Shown piece by piece: positions 25,532-36,292 of a stretch of 64,000 bases of DNA. Numbering within the stretch: the stretch's first letter is position 1; the number at the start of each line of letters is the position of its first letter. The DNA comes from Ciona savignyi. Lineage: Eukaryota > Chordata > Ascidiacea > Phlebobranchia > Cionidae. Below the pieces are notes generated by a model. That model saw only the letters and a list, made by a program, of their open reading frames with translations, had not been told where the DNA came from and ran no database searches. The stretch spans positions 62,001-126,000 of the forward strand of contig CH003367.1 of the NCBI GenBank assembly GCA_000149265.1, in the 5' to 3' direction. A program made the translations under genes and the position numbers.

Positions 25532-27455
25532 ATGGCTAAGCAGCTGGGAAGCATTACCAAGACGCTAAGTGAATACACTGGAACTGCGACTAATACCGCA
25601 ATCGTAGGTGTAACTGCTGGAATTGAACAACTCACGACGTTAGCTGCTTACAAATGCCCGTGTGTTACCTTGGAACAACTTGGAAATTGTACACCGAGTG
25701 TTGGAAGCCCAAGTTGCAGTCAATTGCTAAACTACGGCTACGGCATGGCTTTTATTATTGCTCCTGCAATTGGATTAATGGTATTCGGAATAGCGTCCAA
25801 CCCTAAAATGTGGAAGTCTGTAACTGGTATTACATCGAAACTGAAGAGTGAACGACGTGAAATAGATCAGATTATGGGAACACTATTTGCTGTTATTGGA
25901 CAATCGCTTATCGCCCCGATCACGTGGTCTGCTATGGCTATGCTGGATGGGAGATACTACGCATGCGCAGTCACCCATTTGCCGTATGACGTGGGGCCTT
26001 CTGCTTCCTATACAACATGTGAGAAAGTAAGCTTTCTGCTGTTACATTGAATTACACACTACGAACCAGCATGGACGAGTTGAAAATTATTTGACTTTTC
26101 CGGCTTGCTTTGTACGACTAGCAAACTTAAAGTCTGACATATTAGGATAGGATAGGATAGGATATTCATGTTTATCCCCGTGAATGGGAAAACCTAGGGG
26201 GTTATCACACGGGCAATTATATTAGCCATAAAAACAACGTCATAAACATATATAATTTTTATAGATGAATGTGATATACTTAATAGTTTTACAAATATTA
26301 TGATAACATAAGTCGCGTAATTTGTTTCTATTTTCATTTACAGTAAATTCATTGCCATACAGGTTGCGATAACTAAACTCGTCTACACTTCGGATGCGTT
26401 CAATGATAATAGAAGTTTCTCACAAGTAATTGGATGGATAATAATAAGTGGCTTCGCAATCGTTGGAATGTCCCTTTACTGCATATCCCAGTGTACGTTT
26501 CCACTCACTTACTACCACGCAAATTATTACAAACTATACAGAAAGGCAGAAGAAGACGAATTTAAAGACGAAATGCAGAAAAAGGTAAAAATCTTAACAT
26601 TTAATAAATATGAGCGGTCCACTTTTTTGAGCTGTTCGTATATTTTCTGTGAAATATTTTATTGCACATTAATCATCCAAATATTCTTTTGTTACGTTTC
26701 TGTGTCCTAAGATCAATGTCATCTTGTTCAGTAAATTCATATATAAAGGAGGTGATTTCATAAATTTTAGTTTTTTTGTTTTATATCGTCCTTTACTCAA
26801 AGGAGTTATTAACTTGATCTATTTTAATTGGTATAATATTTAATTAACACTCCAATAATTCGAAACTTCACATGTCTACTCGATTTCGGGTCTTTGTTTA
26901 TGAGCCTAGTTTCCCAAAATTAACTATACTCCTATGCAAATTAGTGGTATAATCCATTAGTATTCAAACCAAGTTATTTGAGTATAAATTGGTTGATATC
27001 TTTTTTGTAGTACTTCTTTTAAAATCTTATGGGTTCTTCAAGAACACATTATAAAGCATAAAGAATTTGGAAATATATATAGTAAATAGAAAATGGCATT
27101 GTGGTTATTTTTAAATTGAAAATGCCGACAAGGAAATGCGAAAGTAGCATACGGATTTACTTAATATAAAAAGAAATTTAACTCATTGCCGAAATTTCAG
27201 GCACAGCGAGATGCAGAAGCAAATGTTCTCAAATTCATGGAAGAAAGAAGGGAAAAGGCGTTGTGGGACAGAATTTCTACTGTGTTCGAATTTCACCGTG
27301 ACAAGGAATCTTTGGCCTTGTATTCGAATCTACATAAATGGGTTTTGGAAGAAGATAACAATCGAGAAATGCAACCACTAATGGCCGAGGAACCAAATGA
27401 TGACGAACACTCGGATTCTTCGCACAATGAGGAAGCTACGGAAGTCAACGTGTGA
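25532..27455 (+). CDS. CALHM-family large-pore channel subunit (copy A)
   Basis: Calcium homeostasis modulator proteins form large-pore, voltage- and calcium-gated plasma-membrane channels for ions and ATP (family knowledge). Exons 25532-26026, 26363-26584 and 27201-27455 total 972 nt, 323 residues, all introns in phase 0. Family marks: the CxC pair C42/C44 in YKCPC, TM2 in YGMAFIIAPAIGLMVFGI, TM3 in GQSLIAPITWSAMAMLDG, and C145 and C163 after it. These fit the two extracellular disulfides of CALHMs. TM4 is IIISGFAIVGMSLYCI in exon 2, then PLTYYHANYYKLYRKAEE. The cytosolic tail is helical and acidic at the end. An extra cysteine pair (C53, C62) in the first loop is not typical of human members. 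Intron 1 holds a SINE tail fragment. Nearest relative is copy B, 5.5 kb downstream. Confidence 0.88.
26143..26216 (-). repeat. SINE 3'-end fragment in CALHM-A intron 1
   Basis: Begins with four GGATA-type pentamers and continues TTCATGTTTATCCCCGTGAA, the reverse complement of the SINE 3' end at 18374 and 61508. Only the last 75 or so bases are present. The pentamer tail is well preserved, so this may be a recent 5'-truncated insertion. Confidence 0.75.
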
Positions 27456-28508
27456 GGTGCATGCGGAAAGCTACGTGTGAAAATGTTCATTATCACGTAA
27501 CTGGACTAAGCACAATATTTGCTGCAAGCAAATTACATGGTGACTAGCTAAAAATCGTCCTTCGACTTTCGATAAACGGCGAAATTATTACACCTCATAA
27601 CATTTGCAAGATAACAATCTCGTTCGGGCCTCTTTTTTACAAACATTCTTATTTTTACCGATCATTCGCAGCAGCTGTTACTGTATGTATAACATGTCTT
27701 CCATTTCATGTCACCAGTATGTTGTTCATTTGTTAGAACTATCTGCAACAATGTTACCAGCTTGACGTTACAGCCAACCCATCTTGTCACTTTGACATTT
27801 TTGTACCATGGTATAAATGGAAAATTGTGAAAACACTGAATCAATCGGAATACTGAATATATGTTCCTATTATTTTACTATTTAAAAAAAAATATTTTTA
27901 TTCTATTTTTCCGAATAATATCTGGTAGATAGTGTCGAAAATGTTGCACCATTTAACTTTTCATATATACTATTTCCATATATTTCTGCCATTTAGATAA
28001 TATATAAGTATATATCAAAAGTACAAAACCTATGACAAACCAAATGACATCAAAGTTCCTGGATTGTAACCTCCCATTGCAACGCTCAGGAACAATAAAA
28101 ACGAATCCTCAATAAGTAAAGCGGGTGGGTCGGATTATAAAATCACCATGATGTTACGGTATATACAGTGGTATAAATTATCACCATAATGGTGAGCTCA
28201 CTAGCCGCTATATGAGAAACAAACACATATCTGCAAGCGTGTGTGTAGAACCGGCTTAACCTATATAATCACTTTTTGCGTGGTACATATTCCGCTACAT
28301 TTCCAATATAATACTATATAAGTGATAACGGCCCTTGTACAATTTTATTGAGTTCAAGTTTTACTTTGATATGGCTGTATGTCAAGCTGCAGTAAGAAAT
28401 TTTTCAATCAATAAACGGCCATCATATTGCTATGTATTTTCTTAAAATCGGAATGACTACTTTTATTATTTTATTTGTTGATAATAAGCTAAGACGAGTT
28501 ATTAAAAA

Positions 28509-28676
28509 AGTTATTAAAAAATAATTATTGTGGAAGTTATAACTTACCCGAAAGACAGATAACAAAAAATAGACAGAGAAAAATAATATAAAAGAGTTAT
28601 TAAAAAATAATTATTGTGGAAATTATAACTTACCGGAAAGACACAAAAAAAGACGGAGAAAAAATACAAAGGTGTT
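28509..28676. repeat. Tandem duplication, 86-bp period, two copies
   Basis: Two adjacent copies of a unit starting AGTTATTAAAAAATAATTAT and containing TTATAACTTACC and GAAAGACA. They differ at a few bases plus small length changes near the end. Confidence 0.75.
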
Positions 28677-28869
28677 ATAAATTGTATAATAATACATCAT
28701 ATTTGCCTTTCTTAAATAAGACGATAAAAATCTCTTGAATTAAAAAATGGCCAATTAAAATAGCGTTACGCACTATTTTAGTACCTAATTACTGTAAAAT
28801 ATATGTAATTTGTACTTGATTGAAGATTTCATAGGTAAAAGAAGGTTCACGAACGCACGTGTCGTTGTG

Positions 28870-29083
28870 CATAGGACAGGATAGGATATTCATAAGCTAT
28901 TGCGGTGTGTTGTATATGATAGAAACGTTCCTTCAATTTGATAGAACCCATTAATCCGCTGAGTTCAGGCAATGTCTGTAAAGTGCCTTGCCCAAGAACA
29001 CAACCGACTAGCTAGCGACTAGTTTCGCACCTGCAACCTTTCGATTGAAAGGCGACGCACTTAACCGCCAGACTAACTGGCCG
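28870..29083 (-). mobile_element. tRNA-derived SINE with internal deletion
   Basis: On the minus strand this reads the tRNA-like head (GGCGGTTAAGTGCGTCGCC, then GGTTGCAGGTGCGAAACTAG), the GGGCAAGGCACTTTACAGAC block and GCGGATTAATGGG. It then jumps from CACCGCAATAGC to TATGAATATCC and the pentamer tail. About 95 bases present in the 18083 and 61241 copies are absent. Confidence 0.8.
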
Positions 29084-31011
29084 GAATAAATATATTCTTA
29101 TTGTTCCTGATGCATGTTCGCCAGGAGAACAACTCATTGAAAGTAATGCGTATTAGGTCTATATGAAGCTTAAGATAAAAACAAATCCATGAAAACACTG
29201 CCGAAACATTCTTTTGTATATTTTATGTTTGTCACCCTCCCGTGACATGAACGGGCAGAATGCAGTATTAGTGGTGAGACGTGTGGTTCAATTTTACTGT
29301 TAAAGGAAACTTCGTAAACTGCGGCCCACAATTTCTGATCGGGTAATTTCTATTTGGCATTACAATGTACACACTGCAGGCGATCAATTTGATTAAGTTT
29401 TTTTTTACAAATTATTACGTTACATATCCATTGAATTTTTACGGACATAATAATATATTTCGAGATTTAACTTCTTGGGGTTCTGGTCGCATGGAAAATC
29501 TTTACTTGTGGTTAGTAAAATGTCTAGAGTATTTTTCACATACCTTTCTTCTACTTTTATTGTTTTCTATAAATTATAAAACTTTTTAGATTTTGTAGTT
29601 GACCACGTAATTTGTATTGATCTGGAAAACTGAAATATAAATTCGGGTGCGACTAACTTAAAGAACAATGGCAATGATTTTTCTTTAGTAAACATAAATG
29701 AACCATATTTGATTTTTAAGATCTATTTAAACTACAAAAAACGCAAATGTGTTAAATTATCGTCTGATAATGTGATCCGTTTAAATAATTACGACCTAAA
29801 AACTTACAAGTTGAACAATAAAAGTTTAGTAACCGAAATGCGTGTGACTTTTGTGCTAAAATTACTAAAAAAAACTAATGTATTTTGTTTCAGACTCTTG
29901 GAGTAATAAAATAAATTTAATTATGTGATATTATTTTGTATTGCGTATATGTTTTCTGAGTTACCTATTCCTCACTATATATACCTTATGCTATCTTACA
30001 ACCTTTATAGTTGGATGGGGACTTCAATGAGCATGCTATCCTTAACGCTATACAAAAATGAACACACTGTAATAAACAAACATAAAGTGTAATTTTCCTC
30101 TAAAGTAATTAAATTGACCGTATATTTAATAAACATGTATTTAAAGTAAAAAACAAAGCAGCGCAATAAAATAGAATCGGGGTGTTTAACTTCCTGGGTC
30201 GAAGAGTGTTCTGGTCTAATTCATGATTTTTTTATTAAAGCAAATGCATAACCTTGATATGTGGTTCAGTTGATAGGGAGCCACATTTTCTAATTAATTA
30301 CCCGTAAGCTTAAAATATATGTTTAAAACAGGAGATATTTTGGGCCATTAAAGTCTGCATCACTATAATACTAATACCAATTAGGGCGTTATCGGGAGAC
30401 TACCTAATAAATTAATATTTTCTTTCATTGTTATACACAATTTATTATAAATAATATATAAATTTATCAAATATTTTGTATAATGAATAAATTATTTTTA
30501 TGTAGTCATATCTAACGAAGTTAAACAAAGCAAGTTGTTTAGACGATAAAGTTTTTTGGAATTTGCGTTTCACGCAAGTTTGGGCAGATTTCGTGACCGG
30601 TAAGAAATAGTCTTTACGCTGTTAATATTTTTTGTGGGCCCAATGTGCATCGCCTATAACTTGAGTTTGACGAAAACGATTTCAATAAATAAAGCATCTA
30701 TTGATTTGTGTACTCACTCGATGTCGAATGACGCTAAATAATAAATGTAGTTGATCGTTCACTATAACATCTCGCCGCTCAGTATTCTAAAACGTGTAAA
30801 ATATTACGTTATTTATAGAATGGAATAAACGAGTGAAGTTATTTGCACAAAAACACGGCGTATACCAGAACAGTGCTGTTTATGCACGTTGTCGAAAAGA
30901 GTGCCCTACACGAAAACATCATTAGTTGTAGTGCCAGTTATTTAAAGCAAATGAAAAGTAATGGAAAAAAGGACACTGCCAAAACCAATCTGTCATGGCT
31001 TACTGTCTTGT

Positions 31012-31060
31012 CTACGTGACCACTGCATATACGCAGTCGGAGGCTCTCGGCATATTGCAC
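31012..31060 (+). promoter_or_regulatory. Promoter-like block, upstream copy
   Basis: CTACGTGACCACTGCATATA followed by CGCAGTCGGAGGCTC. The first 15 bases match exactly the block at 32415, 1.4 kb downstream, and a TATA-like string and CG-rich bases follow in both. Could be a duplicated or relic CALHM promoter. No transcript evidence. Confidence 0.3.
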
Positions 31061-31647
31061 GCAAGTTTCGATCGATATCCATTTAAGATTTTAATTCTGA
31101 TTACATCTTTTGCATCTTACATTTACTATATACAAAGGCTACATGTGAATTTAATAAAATACATATTACAGGATATCTACATTAAAAAATAAAACAACGG
31201 TTTAGTTTATTCAACATATGTTAATTAATTAATAAGATTATTGTTGTAATCACACAAATATGCAGCCCTTGACTAATTAACCATTTGGCTTTGAATTATA
31301 ATTATATCTAGGTTAAATTATTTGATCCAATTAGAAAAAGATACATAGTTCCTTTTTTTCAAAAATACAAAACAATTTATGCGACTACTTCAACGTGTCT
31401 AATACGCAACCAGGTCACGCTCACCCCCCCCATCTTCTCAGAAAAATCCCCAACAGAGTTTAATTATAATAATAGTAGCCCAATATAAAAAAAAACGTAT
31501 CAGATCGTTGGAATGTTTTTTTTTCATTTTTAAGTATTTTTTGTTAGTTATAAATCGTTCAAGTTGTTTTTAAATCCCACAAAATTTGTATTAATACGTA
31601 AAATAATTTTGGAGTGTAAATAAATGATAATCAGAAACATAATAGAC

Positions 31648-31964
31648 CAGGGGTTCTTAAACTGGGGGGCGTGAAAGCTTTTCAAGGGGGGCGCGAGCAT
31701 GACTGTGACTATTGATGAAAAACAGCTCTAAATTACAGTCAAACCTCATATTTTTCGTTGACACTAACTCGTTAACACACTTCAACAAAGCCTCGAATAA
31801 AACGACTAGTTTCCCAAAAACAGTTGCATCCTTCACACTAAGCAGGGTAATGGCGAATAAATTGTTGTTATATTTTTCGTAAATTTGATTTTTGAGTAGG
31901 TGAGGCGTGAGCATGAATCACAAATCTCAAGGGGGGCGCGACTGAAAAAGTTTAAGAACCACTG
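31648..31964. mobile_element. hAT-type MITE (317 bp)
   Basis: Ends CAGGGGTTCTTAAACT and, inverted, CAGTGGTTCTTAAACTTT. It is flanked by an exact 8-bp duplication TAATAGAC at 31640-31647 and 31965-31972. CA/TG ends with an 8-bp duplication define hAT superfamily elements. GGGGGGCGCG motifs lie just inside both ends. The one long minus-strand frame has no recognised domain. Confidence 0.9.
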
Positions 31965-32414
31965 TAATAGACGATCAACGCACAAACGTATAACGAACTT
32001 TAAGTCTTAGCACGCAAAAGATATTATTGGCAAGATATAAATTTATGTCAAATCTTACATAATTAAAACGGTAATTGCATTGTAAACAGCGTTTAAATTA
32101 TGTAAAGCACATCAATAATCTGAAACGTAAAATTCATGAAATGGTATGATGCTTAAAGCCATGTAATTGTCAACGCGCATACCAGAAACGTGACTTTGAG
32201 CACGTCGCCAAAAACCCGGGAGATTTTTGTTTTATTTTCAGTTTATTTTTATAATGTTGTTGCTTCTAAGAAAAACCATTTTCTAAAATAAACAACTTTC
32301 AGATTTAATTCAAAAAAGTGGAACAAGAGAATAGTTATCGTTAAAACTTGTCTTTAAACAAATGAAATCAAAAACACGGGGCGAAAATAATACGTCATAT
32401 TATAAGTGTCTGGC

Positions 32415-32460
32415 CTACGTGACCACTGCGTATATATAGTGCGGCCGAACGCTGCAGGCC
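32415..32460 (+). promoter_or_regulatory. Likely CALHM-B core promoter
   Basis: CTACGTGACCACTGC, then GTATATATAG (TATA-like), then a CG-rich GCGGCCGAACGCTGCAGG. A possible donor GTAAGA follows near 32480 and an acceptor TATACCAG lies just before the CALHM-B start, so this could head a 5' noncoding exon. It shares its first 15 bases with the block at 31012. Confidence 0.4.
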
Positions 32461-32966
32461 GCTAACTTGGTCGGTACTGATGTAAGATTTAAAATGAATT
32501 TTTAGATCGGAAAATTGGACGAATTATTAATATAATATTCATTTATTACCACCTATAAAAATGGTTTACGAACATGTGTTTTCAGAGACTAAATTAAAAA
32601 AGATTAGACATTTATTGGAAAATACAACTATGTAGAAATTTTCTATTTGCCGATTTTGCATTATTTTACATTCGTATTTTTTTATTAATTTGCCTCTTAT
32701 GGTACGTATATACTTACTCTTAGTATAACAGCATGGAGTACTAATAACGGTGGAGATGGGTAAGACAAAGGCTCGTCTGATTAAATAGTTATCTTATCGA
32801 TTCACCGCATATAACATTGTACACATAAAACGATCTTATTCTTAAGCACATTGCCGGTTTAGACGAGAATTATATTGGTGTCAAGTTTGATTTATTGTAC
32901 ATATTTGATTTTCTAATCTTTATACCAGGAGATAATTTACGGAAATTTGCCAGTACAACGATACGC

Positions 32967-34268
32967 ATGGCTGAGTCTAAAAGCAATACAAAGGGCAAGC
33001 CTAAGGCTAAGGCTAAGATGATGCCGACCGCCACCACCATAACGAGGACCTTAGTCGAATACACTGGAACTATGGCGAATGCCGCAATTGTAAGTGTTAC
33101 TGCTGGGCTTGAACAACTCACCACACTAGCTACGTACAAATGCCCGTGTGTTAATCTCGACCAACTGGGAAACTGCACAACGAGTGTCGGCAGCGGCAGT
33201 TGCAGCCAATTGCTAAACTTCGGCTACGGCATGGCTTTTATTATTGCTCCTGCAATAGTATTACTTGTACTCGGAATGGCGTCAAACCCTAAACTGTGGA
33301 AAACTGTCACCGGTCTTTCATCGAAGTGTGAGAGTGAGCGACGGGAAGCTAAACAGATTATAAAGACAATACTTGGGATTTTTGGGCAAGCGCTAATCTC
33401 ACCGATCACATGGGTTTGTATGGCCATGCTGGATGGAAGATACTACGCGTGCGCGGTCACTCAATTGCCGTTTGATGTGGGGCCTTCTGCTTCCTATAAA
33501 TCCTGTGAGAAAGTAAGTACTCATTTTTCTCTGCATTTTTATTGCGTTACAATACTTTCAAAGTTTTATAAAACGAAGTCGTTAATACAGACTATACGGC
33601 ACATTTTTAAAGTTTTGATTCAACTAAATTCATCGTCACACAGATCGCACTGGCTACAAAAGTCTACCCCTCGGATTCATTCAACGACAACAGAAGTTTC
33701 TCTCAACTAATGGGATGGATATTGACCAGTGCATTCGTAGTTGTTGGAATGACTCTTTTCTGCATCTGCGAGTGTCGATTTCCACTAACTTACTACCACG
33801 CAAACTATTATCGATTGTACAGAAAGGCAGAAGAGGACGAATTTAAAGATGAAATGAAGAAACAGGTAAACAACATACATATTTTATAAAACAGAAAAAG
33901 CGTTTGTTTTGCCATTTAGTTATTTTCGTACAAAGCTAGTTGGGTAAAAACACCTTGCCCTATATTAAACAATGGAGTCTTACATCAATTAATTACCGAA
34001 TCTTTTATTGCAGGCAAAAATAGATGCAGAAGCGAATGTTCTTAAGTTTATGAATAGAAGAAGGGATAAGGAGTTGTGGGACAGAATTTCTACTGTGTTC
34101 GATTTCCGTCGAGACAAGAAAAAACTCGCCTTGTATTCAAACCTGCATGAATGGGTGATAGATGAAGGCAACAATCAAGAAATGCAGCGGCTCATAGCGG
34201 AGAAAACAAATGGATACGACCATACGCCTTCGTCCGACAATGAGGACGCTCCGAAAGAGGAGGTGTAA
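32967..34268 (+). CDS. CALHM-family large-pore channel subunit (copy B)
   Basis: Paralogue of copy A with identical exon layout. Exons 32967-33512, 33644-33865 and 34014-34268 total 1023 nt, 340 residues, phase 0 introns of only 131 and 148 bp. ATG 32967 is the first after an acceptor-like TATACCAG. It adds about 17 residues to the copy A start, with a lysine/alanine run KGKPKAKAK. After that the two proteins align end to end. C59/C61 in YKCPC, GYGMAFIIAPAI, ALISPITWVCMAMLDGRYYA and PLTYYHANYYRLYRKAEEDE are shared. Exons 2 and 3 have the same lengths in both genes (222 and 255 nt). The basic N-terminus sits where CALHM N-terminal helices line the pore, so it might change gating; that is inference. 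A candidate poly(A) signal lies at 34643. Confidence 0.88.
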
Positions 34269-36292
34269 AACGCATGTAAAAAGCAATTTATTAAAATATT
34301 CGAACACTGATAGCTCAGTAACCTGAATATTAATTATGCACGAGCTAATGTTCATGATCACATACATGTACAGAACTATACAGCATTTTCTGCATTCGCA
34401 TCACATCTTGTGCCATTCTTCTTTTACACTTATCATGCTAATAATGCAAATTAACACATTAAAAACACAACAACAACGAGAGACCTCTTTTCCTTATAAT
34501 TATTCTACCTTTTTATAATTTCGCTGTTTTAAATAAGTCATGGCCTCTAACTGTACATACAACGCGTGGCTTCCATTTATTTTAACCAATACCCGTATAC
34601 TTAACAGTGCTTTATGCGCTACTAAAATGTAGAAATGAAAATAATAAAATTTCACGATTTATAGAAAGAATTAACCTTCCTTGACAACGTTTGGATTAAA
34701 CTTAAATGCTGGAAAAATCTGATCATCGGATTTATAAGTTTTATCTAGCCTAATGTTTTTGTCCTTATTTCTGTAGTTACAGGTGTTGTGTACATGGTGA
34801 AATAAACAAATATCAAACCCTTTATCGCCCTGCTCTTTCCCGGCTTAAATATATGCATTAAATAATAAATAACTTCACGTTATATTACCTAATTTAGGTA
34901 TGTGCTTGATTTTGGAAATATGTAAAAAAAAATTGACATCGCTTCAGTTAGTAAGAAAGTCGGCGATCCGAAGATAGCCAAAAGGTTGCCGAGCGAAACC
35001 AATTACTTACCCTTACCGGACAGCGTAAAAATCCTCAAATCCAAGGAACACATTGAAAAACCCGCAGTAAACCGACTTTGGGCGTAACGTGATTACTGAG
35101 ACAAGTGTGGTTTTATTTTTAAGGAAAAAAATGTATTATAAATGCTTATAAATTTTGTAGTATTTTCCCGGTTAAATTGAGTCAAATTACGGATTAATGC
35201 ATATTACAAACATGTCAGTCAGTATTAAGTTTTAATCATATTCGACTCATTTTTCCCAAAGAACTAGCGACACGAAATGCCTTTCAGGAGCGTAATGCAA
35301 AAAAACGTTGTCAAATCAATATACATCGTTCATGGCGTCAAGTAATCAGATTCATGGCGTTAAATAAGCGGCAATGTTATTTTCAATTTGACCTGATAAA
35401 AAAAGGTTACAACTCGTGTTGAAAAAGCTACAAATTGTGTTCCAAAAGCATTTTACAGCGCTCAAACCAATCGGCGGTGGGCACAAATTCCGTGGGGCCT
35501 TTCTGAAGATGGCGGATAGCGGAAAATGTAACTCAAGCTACATAACAAGCACATATCACTTTGCGAAAAGCCTTAAATCATCATAGTGAAAAATAAAAAC
35601 GGTACAATCGGGCGGTAAAATCTTATTGTTTAATACGGAAAATTGTAATATTTTTGACTTAAAAAGGGATCTTAGATAAAAAACCCAGTATAAGTCATGT
35701 GTTCCCTTCTGCCATCTCTTACCTAACTTACCAATCGAAGTTAGTGGGAATCCAATTTTCAATTTCAGCTTATTCGTTAAAAAGAACAAATATTTACTTA
35801 TCACTAAGCAGAATCAATGAGTACCCAGGTTCGTTATATGGTCTCACAGGTTGTTGCTCATGCATTAAGGCATGTGTGGTGTTGTAGAATGAATCAATTT
35901 CGCTGCTTGGCTGTACTTAAGACCAGGAAAAGACAAGTCGTACCGTGACTGTGCTGGGTATACGTAAACCGTATCAAATTTCAATTAAAACGTATTGTTC
36001 TACATACTACATGTAGCCTGAGCATAAGGTGTCTAGATGCTACATTGGGCATCATCAAAGCCTATATAAACGGCAGCAAAGCAGTATCCTAATTAACTAT
36101 TAAAGTCAAAGCAGTATGCTATTTTTATTATTAAGGACTGGTAACTTGGTAGAAAAGAACTCAAGTTGTCGAAAGGAAAAGTAAAAAAATAGTTGAAAGG
36201 TGGTTAACTCGTTTAAAAACTTTTAGAATTTACCATAAGTTTGTGGTTAATTGCCGCAAATTTAACATTCTGCTGATAAACAACCTAATAGA
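34269..36292. other. Intergenic between CALHM-B and APMAP
   Basis: No gene supported. Contains a degraded SINE at about 34960-35110 (AAAGGTTGCCGAGCGAAACC, then a CCGACTTTGGGCG-like block) and a promoter-like patch at 35466-35515. Confidence 0.4.
35466..35515 (+). promoter_or_regulatory. Promoter-like patch: CCAAT box and YY1-type site
   Basis: ACCAATCGGCGG is followed about 30 bases later by AAGATGGCGG, the YY1-type motif common at the start of animal housekeeping transcripts. It lies about 780 bp before the APMAP start codon, so it could be the APMAP promoter with an untranslated leader or leader intron between. No transcript evidence. Confidence 0.3.

Larger units (their letters stand above)
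27456..32966. other. 5.5-kb AT-rich spacer between CALHM-A and CALHM-B
   Basis: No gene supported. Separately listed contents: an 86-bp tandem duplication (28509), a SINE (28870), a hAT MITE (31648) and two copies of a promoter-like block (31012 and 32415). Open frames at 29365-29906 and 30995-31192 are AT-driven and featureless. Confidence 0.45.

Noticed and set aside
31657..31914. An 85-residue minus-strand frame in the MITE at 31648
   Set aside because: No recognisable transposase motif. It is bounded by the MITE ends, so it is most likely chance or an unrecognisable remnant.
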